A stretch of DNA of 36,085 bases from Byssochlamys sp. IMV 00236. Lineage: Eukaryota; Ascomycota; Eurotiomycetes; Eurotiales; Thermoascaceae. Made by a program: the position numbers and the translations under genes. The stretch lies in contig MSJH02000266.1 of NCBI GenBank assembly GCA_001931875.2, positions 1-36,085 on the forward strand, given 5' to 3'. A model generated the notes under the pieces. The model saw nothing but the letters and a program-made list of their open reading frames with translations, was not told the origin of the DNA and ran no database searches. Shown in pieces: positions 21,227 to 30,311 of the stretch. The stretch's first letter is position 1; every line of letters begins with the position of its first letter.

Positions 21227-21531
21227 CACGAATACAAATTAGCTTGACTCAATTTCATTACTTTAGTAACTGTCTTGTTTCCAAAAATAATCTGCTTGAC
21301 TTTATTTAAACTTGAACCTTGTAGTCTTTTAATACTCTTTTTTATTTGCTTTTTTTTCTTGCACAAAGTCAATGCTTTTCTACACTCCTTATCACTAAAT
21401 ACTTTCATTATACTTCTTGAATACCCCTCTCGATATTCTTCTATTTAAACCCATACCAGTCCTTTAATTTCACTGATCATTACTCAAGCATACATCACAT
21501 ACACACACACATAAATATATATATACATAGA

Positions 21532-22623
21532 ATGAGCCAACAACAACAACAACAGCAACAGCAATCTTTAACCAATACTAATACTATTAATAGCACTAAT
21601 ACAACAACTAATAATACTGATTATCAGACCAATTTCAACATGTCTTGCCCTGTTACCAAGCTTGATCTTCCTGATCAATCTGTAGCTTATACAGGTAACA
21701 TACTAATACTAAAGACATCATATCTGTAGCACATGAACTCACATTGAATATAGGTGCTACCTTTTACGTCTCGCCACTAGCGACTACAACAACAGCAGCT
21801 CAGACGACACCGTCTTATTTTTACGACTCTGCTTCTGTTCAGCAACCATTTACACCTGCAAATAACAGGGTAACCATTTCTCCTTCTTCTATCATGATCC
21901 AAGAGCCTCCTATGTTGGTTGCTTCTTCTTCATCTACTACCACAGCCTCTACCATGTCGTCTTCCTCGGTTGAATTCTTAAATGAGGCATTTGCAAAGGC
22001 AACTTCTTTGCCAGAGTCATTCTATCCTGAATTCTTACAATACTCCAAGGAGACCTATGAGCAATCTACTGGAGGTGGTCCCCACCGTAAGAAGCAAAAG
22101 AGTCATCACTCTACAAAGGGTAAAAAGGAAGATGATCACTCTGATGAGGATGTGAACCCGTAAGTGTATACAAAAAGTCATTTATTAATGTGGTACAAAT
22201 CATTCTCTTTTCCCTAGGAATGGTTTATCATCTTCCGAACTTCGAAGGCAAATCCATATTCAATCTGAGCAAAAAAGAAGAGCTCAGATTAAGGATGGGT
22301 TCGAAGAATTAAGAAATGAGTTGCCTGCCTGTTTGAACAAAAAGATGAGCAAAGTCGCTTTATTACATCGCAGTAAGACATGCTTTTTTTTGTTTTTGTT
22401 TTGTACTTATTTTTTTCTATAGCTGTTCAACATATTCAGCATCTTAAAGACACACAAATGTCTATCTTGTCAGAATTAGAACGACTCGTTCATGAAAACG
22501 AGCAACTTCGAAAGTAAGTCAGACTGTTTATTGGATAATAATGACTTATTATTTAGTAGGTTTCAAGAAAATGTACTTCAAAAGCAAGCATTGGAAAACA
22601 TGTATAGCATGACCAACATGTAA
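21532..22623 (+). CDS. bHLH transcription factor (MAX/MLX-like DNA-binding residues)
   Basis: Inferred exons are 21532-21694, 21754-22159, 22218-22372, 22423-22513 and 22557-22623, giving 293 aa. The N-terminus is low complexity: nine consecutive Gln after MS, then Asn/Thr-rich and Ser/Thr-rich stretches typical of activation regions. A basic patch (GPHRKKQKSHHSTKGKK) precedes the bHLH domain, which spans exons 3-4. Its basic region HIQSEQKRRAQ has His, Glu and Arg at the positions that read CACGTG-type E-boxes. Helix 1 is FEELRNELP, a loop follows, and helix 2 is SKVALLHRTVQHIQHLKDTQ. A short leucine-zipper-like extension (LSELERLVHENEQLRNRF) follows, so it should dimerise. The closest family by eye is MLX/MAX, but I cannot name the fungal orthologue. 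Exon 5 has a tandem NAGNAG acceptor. Confidence 0.88.
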
Positions 22624-23018
22624 AAGAGCAACTCAAACAAACAGCAATTATATATACAGCAAGTGATCTCTTTCTCTTTTTCTTATTTTCTCTTTCAATT
22701 ATATATACACATTGACAACCCACCTCACACATAATTGATGAATCCTCTCCCCTTTTTTTTCTTCTTCTCCCCCCTTTGTTTAATTTTGCATTGACTTTTT
22801 TTTTGTTTTGCATCTTGGGTATTAAAGTAGCCTTTACTATTATAATTTTTATATATATTTTACAGTTTTGATAAATGATAGCACTTGGGCCTTGTTACTA
22901 AAGTAACCATGGTGCACAGATAATGGTTGAAGCACATACCTTGACAACTGCAGCACATTGTGTGACAACATAATTTTTATACAATATATGTTGTATCACA
23001 CACCACGTGAAACAAACT
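22624..23018. other. Shared 3' intergenic region of bHLH and IML1 genes
   Basis: These 395 bp lie between convergent stops. The left half is T/C-rich (22660-22800) and the right half AT-rich, with no ORF of note. It ends in a 10-bp hairpin flanking the IML1 stop. Polyadenylation for both genes probably takes place here. Confidence 0.6.
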
Positions 23019-23031
23019 TTAGTGTGTGATA
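22994..23031 (-). terminator. Hairpin at the IML1 stop codon with CACGTG in the loop
   Basis: TATCACACAC (22994-23003) and GTGTGTGATA (23022-23031) are perfect inverted partners separated by 18 bases. On the IML1 transcript the stem begins in the last sense codons and the stop codon (23019-23021) lies in the loop. The loop also holds CACGTG at 23004-23009. A role in 3' end formation or mRNA structure is speculation. Confidence 0.4.
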
Positions 23032-26000
23032 TTGTCTTCAAAGTCATGCTCTGTTGTCTCCACAATAGCACTTGAATTTTCATAAACCCAAGCTGCGTGC
23101 TCTGATACTCCTTGTAAAAAGTGAGCCCGTGTTGTTTCCCAAAACTCGGTCAGCCACTGAACATCGGAGCAATGCTCCTGAAATTTAATGCGCAGAGTGT
23201 CTGGATGCTGAGCATTCGTTTGTCGGCGACTAAGTGCCGGCGTATGGTTTGCATGCAATCGATTGTTCACCCAAAAGAATCCTTCCTTGTTTGGGCGGAT
23301 CTGGACAAAGGCAACCCCCGATCGATGGATGTATTGATCGTACTTGTAGACATCCTTGATGTATGAGTACTGCAGATCGACATGCTCGGCCTTGGCAAAT
23401 TTCAAATCGGCTTCTACGTCAAGAACAAAGTCCAAGTGGCGCACAAGAGCAATCTCGTAAAACTGTGTAGGTACATCAATCTTGGCGGCTGTCATCAGTT
23501 CTTCCACTGATGGTGGTGATACGGCCAAGGGAATCGGCACCGGACATTGGAAAGGGTTATCGTTCTCAGAGTCCTCATAGGCTTGTTCAACTGATCCTTC
23601 AACAAGTTTCAACCCACATCGTTCTGCTTGACGTCCCCAGTTTTGAACTAATTCTTGAATGAGCTGAGCAGTACATCCAAGCCAATTGATTTGGAAGTGG
23701 TAGCAGTTTTTAGGGTTATGGATAATGTCATAGTGCAAAATAGCCGTCTCTCGTCTGTCACTCTTCTTGTATGGATCAACATCGATGATCATTGACTGAG
23801 ACATGTGGAATTCAACACGCTTATTGGATGTTGCCGTGCTTGACTGGCTGGGTACCTGCTTGAGTTCTTGATTGTTTTCATTCGTATGATGCGTCTTGCG
23901 TGCTGTTGTTGTCGTCTTTGACTTTTTCTTGTCAACTGCAAATTCTTCATGTAGCGTATAGAAATAGTTGCCATCTAGGAAGCTGTGGCGTTTGGTCGCT
24001 GAGACAAACAATGGTGGTTTTCGCTGCATGAGTGAGTTGCCAAATTGAACCGCTTGTTCGCGTGTGGTGATATCTTCAAGCTGGCTGATCAGCCAGTCTA
24101 CACATTCGCTACCCGTGAAAACATCGTGATACATTTTAAAATGCCAACGTCGGTCCATAATCTTTAACCCTCCTCTTGGATCCTGCATAGCCGCTGCTAT
24201 ATCCTTTGTCTTGGATTCCTTTGTCAACACTGTGAACCAATGACTCTTTGACTCTGGTAAGCTTGTGGGATTTGTTCTGACGGCGTCGCTGGCTACATAG
24301 GCCGAAGGATCCATCGTGGTCAGTCGAATACCAAGGTCAGAAATTTCCCTTTTCCTTTTCTTTTGCAGCTCTTCGCGCTCCTCAGGTGTCAGCCATTTTG
24401 CCTTGCGCATGTTTTGTACCCATAACTCAAACAGGGCAATTCGCTTTTCTTCTTCGTCCAAGTGGTCATGAAGCGCAGCAGGGAACGTAATGTTTGTCGG
24501 CAAGGTCTCTCGAGGTATGAGTATGAACCGTGCACGCCAGAACCTCAGATTGTCCGTCAACTCCTCCTGGTATCCTGCGACGAGATGGTCCAAGTAATTC
24601 CAGGCATAGAGTAAACTAGGATAGTTAAATGTCACAGACTTTGGACGATACATGGGCATGTTCTTGGGCCATATAGTGCATTGGTAATTAATCTTGTTGA
24701 TATCAAAGTCAATGATTCGAACATATCTTCTTACTTCCACGTTTTGACCAGAGGAGTCAAATGTTAGCTGATGAACTTGGTGTCCCATCGACAGCCACCA
24801 CACCATATGCTTCCATCTCATTTTTTCGCCTTCTTCTTGCTGATGTTGCTGTTGCTGTTGCTGCTGCTGTTGGTCTGTGCTTATTGCTCCGGTCTGTGCG
24901 AGTTTCGCGTTACTCATAGTTGTCGTCCCGCTAGAAATGGTATTGTTGCTGCTCCGCACATCCTTGTCCTTGCCCAAGAGACTGCCCCCTAGAGCAGAGA
25001 TAGGCGCAGCAGGTTCCTTTGGCTTTGTGCCTTGTGAACTTCCTGTGATGTCGACAATAATTTGAAATCCTTGAGCTAATCGTTGACTCAACATTTCGAT
25101 TAACAAGTTTTCGGTCTTTTTGTGTTCTGACAGGTTTTGGTCGCCTGCTTGATACAGATTGGCGTCTTCGCTGGCTGATACAGTATACATATAATGGTTG
25201 TACCGTGCTGCAAGTTCCTCGTTTGATGGAAAATAATCTGTAGTGAGAGGTAAGCAAGCTGGCGTGACTAATGATCGCCAGTGGACAACTGGTCCATCAA
25301 AGCTTGCGGCTTTAGGTAGAGCGTGCTGCCAGCGCCGCAAATGAGAGGTAAACAGGTTTGGATTGTCCGAAGGGTTGCATGGGTTGATCAGAATATACTT
25401 ACAGGTTCGATTCAAGGTATGTGAAGGTGAAGATCGATTGACGCTTGTGCGCAACACTAGGTCACTATTACCTGACTGCTTGTGAATTGAAGGTAAACTC
25501 CGTGGTGAGTGGTTCGTCTTGTTTGTCGTTGTTGACGTTCTATTGTTCATATCACCTCTCAGCTTAATTGGCACCGGGTCGACCGTGCTACTACTGACAA
25601 CAACAGCATCATCGTCCTCTCCTCGATCAAATGGTAGGTTCATCGAGACTGATGCGTATTTGCCGTCGGTACTGTTCATTGTTCCTCTCCGTAGCGATCG
25701 AAAACGGTCATCTTTTGCATATGTTGGCGATGGCTCTGAGCCTTTAAGTTCTTCTTTTCTATCCAAAGGGCCTTTGGTACCCATCGATTGTGAGATAATA
25801 GAAGGTATACGACGCTGTTCTCCAGTGTAATGCCAAGTCTATCAAAGGAAATGGTATAAGCTTTATCTGTTTCATTTAAACCTTTTTTTTTTTTTTACCG
25901 TGGTTGATTTATGTCGGCTACTTGCGTTCTTCCAAAACTCGTTGGCATTCTCTAGTTTTTCGGGGCTATCTTCTGGACTCCTTGCGTTATGAAAAGTCTT

Positions 26001-27877
26001 TATCATTTTCGTTGCCGAAACAGGTTTTTTATAAAATCGCGGTTCTGGGGTACTCTTGAAGAGACTAGCATCGTAAGTCTCATAGGCACGCCTTGAGTAA
26101 CTGGAGGTTATTTCGCTATTTGCTGCTAAAAAGGACGATCTTCGTATACTTGTGGATATATTAGCAGACCTTGAAAGGTAAGTGGTTGTCTCTTCATGAC
26201 TTGAAGTCATCTTTTCGGTCAAGCTACTACTACTCTTTTGAGGCCGTATAGATTTTTGATGTTCAGACAGGTAAGGTACAGAAATTCCTTTGAGATCATG
26301 TTCCATAATACCCATCATCTGAAGTTCATACATTTTACATCTCGTTTTAAACTTATCCTGCTTCAAGAACCGACCTGTTTCATGATGGTAAAAGCTGCAG
26401 TCGACCCAATGGGGAACATTAAAGTACTTTTTGGTTGGTTTATCGTCATTATCCTGATAAAGAGGGTCCATATAGCCAAGTACCTTTGCCGTCGTCGCTG
26501 ATTTTTCAGGCGATGCACCAAAGTTTGTAAACTGTTTCCTATTCTCGTTTTCATCTATAGCCAAAGGCGCGTCCATATAGTACATAAGTGGTGTGATATG
26601 TAAAGGAAGGGGCGATAGACACACAAGGTCCATAGCAATTCCATTGTCTGTCATCCTTTCGTTTGTCAATCGCAAAAGTTTTTTATTCACTGAAAATTTG
26701 CCTACACCAGGCGTGATCAGAATGATGGACAGACCCGTTCGCATCAGATCGCGATCAACATAGTGTTTGTCAAAGGGATTCAATGCTAGATTGATGGCTT
26801 CGAGCACATTGCCTTCAAAGGCCATCGATATTTGACCACTCATCACTTGTCGTCCATCTGGTTCTGATCGCAAGAGAACAGTAGGCTGAAAATTTGCTTG
26901 CTCTTTCTTGAGCTGACCAATGATCGACATCCAGTCGTCTGATGTCTCCCAGTCTGCTAATACCTTGTAAAAGTCCTTATAGTATCTTCCATCCTCTGCC
27001 TTGTTTAATAATGGATCTCCGTTGTGAGCTTCATAAAAAACACGGGTGAACAAGACGATGGATACGACATGGTTCGCTCCTTCTTCTTTCCAGCGACTAA
27101 AAAGTTGAGGCAGAAAGTTGCTGACTGCCTTTTCAAAATAGAGTTCCCCGTCTTCATCAAATTCCCACATCTCTTTAGACATTTGTATAAACAAAAAGTA
27201 CTTGGCTGAGGCTGACCGAAATATCAATCGTGTATGCTCTGTGATATAGCCTGAGGTAATTTCCTGCCTAGCTCTGAACATTCGCTTGACGGTAGCTTTT
27301 ATAGATCCTGCAAAAAGAATCTTTTTTTCAAGATAAGCGCAGGTACTTTTGAGACTTTGTTGTAACCTCCACATGTCACTTCGACTTAGATATTGTTCTT
27401 TAAATGCCAGTTCGATATGATCAACTGAAACAGATGTGGGATCAATCTATTAAATAAACTTTAGTTATAACCTTTCTTATATCCTTTTATTTACCAGCTC
27501 CACATAGACTTCCTGTCTTGACCTTAAATTAAACCGATCTGCTAAATCTTTGGATATAGAAAGCTTTCATTGTATGTTTAGTTTTTTCTTTTTTCTTTTT
27601 TGAATGCATAATTAAAGTAATTTACTTGCAATTGCTTTGTCAAGCTCTCTTTATCTGGCGCATATCCTTTAACAATAACATACTCTGTGGCCTCCTGTTC
27701 TTGTGTTTGCTGATCTTTCTCTTGCTCGGGTGGACAATGAATTCTCAACAGTTGACCATCTCTGAAATTAGGGAATATCTCTGGATTCACAATAGCATCA
27801 TTATGGTGAGTCAAACCAAGATCGTGAATCCACAAGACAATTGGTTTATTAGATAACAAAAAGCCCTTGGGTGGCAT
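23019..27877 (-). CDS. IML1: IML1/DEPDC5, GATOR1/SEACIT subunit
   Basis: Iml1 is the GAP-bearing subunit of GATOR1 (SEACIT), which turns TORC1 down when amino acids are short at the vacuole. Inferred exons are 27877-27626, 27563-27495, 27446-25899 and 25838-23019, giving 1562 aa (yeast Iml1 is 1584). The N-terminal domain has KPIVLWIHDLGLTHHND and DLADRFNLRSRQEVYVEL. The SABA-like region follows in exon 3 (LKSTCAYLEKKILFAGSIKA, EHTRLIFRSASAKYFLFIQM). Exon 4 has a Gln-rich repeat at about residue 950. The DEP domain is near 1180-1260 (HFKMYHDVFTGSECVDWLI). The family C-terminal region starts near IDVDPYKKSDRRETAILHYD. A Ser/Thr-rich linker (about 490-640) separates the blocks. It converges with the bHLH gene. 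Confidence 0.95.
24845..24880 (-). repeat. CAG/CAA repeat encoding poly-Gln in IML1
   Basis: The minus strand reads CAG and CAA codons for a run of nine Gln followed by HQQEE. This falls in an unstructured linker ahead of a conserved block beginning MRWKHMVWW, so length variation is likely tolerated. Confidence 0.85.
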
Positions 27878-28036
27878 TTTTTATTATTGTTACTCTAAAA
27901 GAGCATAAAGTGAGACAGTCAGAATTGAGAGGGGAGCAAATTGGGTTCAAACACCGTTATGAAAAATTTAGTAGCCACAAAGCGAAGAATAAATGTTGAA
28001 GTGGGAACTTGTATAGTTTATTTTTATAAGACAGAG

Positions 28037-28618
28037 CTATTGCTGTCTTGCAGGCCTTGATTGGGGCACAGAACAAATGCTTTCTACAATTGATATAGAT
28101 TGTCTTAATGTGCTTGCCAGATCATTTAAACCTTCTGGACTGTCCTTCAATTCCTCAATCCACTGCTTCACTTCGGAAGGAAGTCTAGATGAGATAATCT
28201 CCTGCACATCATATAGGTTATGATCAGGATACTCCCATCTATACTTCACTTCTACTGCACTGTCAGTCAGGAGATGCTTACTAATATAAGAAGGGCATCC
28301 AATCTTGATAGATTCTTTCGTTCTAGCTTTCTTGGTGGATACCTCGCTTTCTTTCTTTTCTTGAGCTTTCCTGCATGGTCACATTGATATTTGATGGTAT
28401 GCAATCTCAAAGGGGCTACAAGAGGTTGATCAAGAAAAGGTTTTGCTTTTTTTGTTAGTCCAGCTTTGGTGAAGGTTCCAGTTAGCATGTTTCTGGGCAA
28501 TATTGCTGAACCACTCTTCAAATCCTGCCTCGTTAACAAAACGAATGGCGACAACTTCATCATAATATTCAGGAATGATGCGGGTGATGAGATTGTCGTT
28601 GATATTAATGACAGGCAT
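28037..28618 (-). pseudogene. FAR1/MULE-transposase-type N-terminal domain gene, apparently frameshifted
   Basis: Three pieces on the minus strand together resemble the zinc-binding N-terminal domain of FAR1-like/MULE transposase-derived proteins. The first (ATG at 28618) is MPVININDNLITRIIPEYYD..., with F.NEAGFEEWFSNIAQKHANW. The second, in another frame, contains PLRLHTIKYQCDHAGKLKK. The third returns to the first frame with ESIKIGCPSYISKHLL, then YRWEYPDHNLYD and SSRLPSEVKQWIEE, and stops at 28037. The Cys and His spacing (YQCDH...GCP...DHN) fits the family. The frame changes fall in a seven-base A run (28447-28453) and an AAAG-rich tract (28343-28360), where no introns are visible. No transposase core follows. 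It is either a decayed copy or a domesticated gene with homopolymer sequence errors. Confidence 0.5.
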
Positions 28619-28754
28619 AGTTACTAGAAAAACGCGTAAAATACAATAATTAGGATTTTCGAAACCAGGTATAAAGTCACTCTTTTTCAATAAATTGCAT
28701 AATGTTTATAAAGAAGAAAGCACTTCATTTATTGGATTTTAGCTTAAATAAATA

Positions 28755-29606
28755 TTAGCTTGTTAATAAAATGATTTCTACACAAAAGAATACAATCAAG
28801 ATGACCACAGTGGCCAGAATGACTATTAGTTTATAATTACAATTCTTTTTATGCAGTAAGCCCACTGGTACTTTCTCGATCAAGTCCAAATTATCACCAA
28901 TCACATAGACAAAGTCACCTTCATGCAATATCAGTGGCCATCGTCGTCTGTATCTTTCAAAGATAATATTGAGCTCATTGCGTAGTTCCGATAGCACTTT
29001 ACATGTATTGGCTAATACTTGAAGATCTTTATGAATATCTTGAACTGTGCTCATCCACTGTTGTATCCGTTCATCATTCGTCCTTTCTCCTCGTTGGAGT
29101 AATATCTGTACAGGTAATGGAGGTGAAGTCGATTGAAACACCTGTTCGATATCGATTGCTGGTTGAATCTGTTTGATTTGCTCCTCAAAAAATAACGAAA
29201 ATCGTCTCTGATTATCCAAGACGATGGCCATGTACATCTCTATGAGTGTCTTGTAAGACTGAATCAGATGTTTGAACTTTCTGTTTCGCACATCCAAGTC
29301 ACTTAACCATGGTTTAGATGGCTCCAGGCTTTGAACAGCACAACGAATAGAGTGTAAAAACTTTTCTGCAGCTTGGACATCGCGTGTTAGCACTTTTCTA
29401 CATGACACTTGTTTTTGATGTATGCTTTGTTGATAAATAATTGTATAAGCATCTTGTATCTCTTGGATCAAGCGATGACATTGATTGATATGAAGTGTAG
29501 TATGCTCCACAATAATATTAAACTCAAGCATGGAATCCAAAGTTTGTAGTAAGTGATCTCGATCATTAGACAAAGTTAGATCCAAGTATTGCTTTTCAGA
29601 ATTCAT
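28755..29606 (-). CDS. Divergent syntaxin-like (Qa-SNARE-type) tail-anchored protein
   Basis: This is a single-exon, 283-aa protein. Residues about 1-180 are helical and resemble a three-helix N-terminal bundle. Residues about 190-250 align by eye with the syntaxin SNARE motif. ELNIIF corresponds to the usual EL..MF, and LHEGDFVYVIGDNL to the usual ESQGE.ID.IE.NV. The Gln of the zero layer is replaced by Glu (or His, depending on a two-residue offset). The C-terminus is a hydrophobic anchor (KLIVILATVVILIVFFCVEI, about 257-276), as in t-SNAREs. If it is a SNARE, its zero layer is unusual. A non-SNARE tail-anchored protein is possible. It is divergently transcribed from the small basic gene at 29933. 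Confidence 0.6.
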   Translation of the reverse strand: MNSEKQYLDLTLSNDRDHLLQTLDSMLEFNIIVEHTTLHINQCHRLIQEIQDAYTIIYQQSIHQKQVSCRKVLTRDVQAAEKFLHSIRCAVQSLEPSKPWLSDLDVRNRKFKHLIQSYKTLIEMYMAIVLDNQRRFSLFFEEQIKQIQPAIDIEQVFQSTSPPLPVQILLQRGERTNDERIQQWMSTVQDIHKDLQVLANTCKVLSELRNELNIIFERYRRRWPLILHEGDFVYVIGDNLDLIEKVPVGLLHKKNCNYKLIVILATVVILIVFFCVEIILLTS

Positions 29607-29932
29607 TGTTTTTAAATAAATATATTAACACAAAAGAAGAGAACTCTCTCTCTCTCTTTTCAAGAATAAAGTTGGGCTTAGCTACGGTTTTATTGTTAAA
29701 ATAAGCGTTCTCTTGTAAATAAGCTATGCATCCTCTCCATACATTCACCACTCGTCTCTCTTTCTCTCTCATTTTGATATATATACACATGTATACATAT
29801 AGAGAGAAGCCAAATAGACACATACAAATACAATATTCCATTTCCTTTGCTAAAAGTGTCTGTGTGGCTTGGAAATACAATTTCCATATTATAGCAGACC
29901 TTGTCTTTTTTTTTTTCTACAACTCATAGATC
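29607..29932. promoter_or_regulatory. Bidirectional promoter between the SNARE-like and basic-protein genes
   Basis: These 326 bp separate divergent ATGs, so both promoters must lie here. The sequence contains CT/GA-rich tracts at 29645-29661 and 29755-29770. A T-run at 29907-29918 lies immediately before the plus-strand start. No clear TATA box was seen. The open frames within it look like chance. Confidence 0.4.
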
Positions 29933-30214
29933 ATGGGCAAAAGTGCAAAATTCTACAAGCGTCCAACAAAAAAAGAAAAGGAAGGTCAAGCACTAAAGAA
30001 ATTAGCTGAACCTTCTGTCATTTCAAAGAATAAAACAAAAAATTCAATAGTTCTACAAGCAGCACAGGCAGCATTAGCAAACAAAGATCAAATGGATCTT
30101 GATAAGCAACCTGAAAAACCAAAGCAAGAGAAGAAAAAGACAGATATACCAGATTATGTAGACCTGTTTTCAGGGAAAAAGACATATAAAAAAGTACCAG
30201 CAAAGAGAAAATAA
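29933..30214 (+). CDS. Small lysine-rich protein, likely nuclear/nucleolar (93 aa)
   Basis: This single-exon 93-aa protein begins MGKSAKFYKRPTKKEKEG. It is very basic at both ends (KKEKEGQALKK; SGKKTYKKVPAKRK), with a central helical Ala/Gln stretch (LQAAQAALANK). It has no membrane segment or Cys pair. The composition and the MGKSAK..KRPT opening resemble small conserved fungal proteins linked to ribosome biogenesis or chromatin, but I cannot name it. It converges with Argonaute (97 bp between stops). Confidence 0.7.
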   Translation: MGKSAKFYKRPTKKEKEGQALKKLAEPSVISKNKTKNSIVLQAAQAALANKDQMDLDKQPEKPKQEKKKTDIPDYVDLFSGKKTYKKVPAKRK

Positions 30215-30311
30215 AGCACGCTTTTTATTCAATTTGTTATAGAACAAAGCTAAATTTTTTCAATTTGAAGTTTATGCAATGAAAAAGTTCATACTGAGAT
30301 TATTTTTTGGT

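Larger units (their letters stand above)
19987..21531. other. 1.5-kb intergenic region upstream of the bHLH gene
   Basis: The region holds one weak split-ORF candidate (20370-20781, listed separately), alternating purine-rich and pyrimidine-rich tracts (20840-20910, 21125-21190) and a (GT)n microsatellite. About 90 bp before the bHLH ATG there is a TATTTAAA element followed by pyrimidine- and CA-rich sequence, probably the core promoter and 5' leader. Its length would suit a regulated transcription-factor gene, but that is inference. Confidence 0.5.

Noticed and set aside
21044..21408. Minus-strand ORFs rich in His-Thr across the (GT)n tract
   Set aside because: The peptide is only the translation of a dinucleotide repeat.
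24771..25257. Overlapping ORFs on both strands across the IML1 Gln-rich linker
   Set aside because: They arise from the repetitive CAG/CAA and GC-balanced linker inside a continuous IML1 exon.
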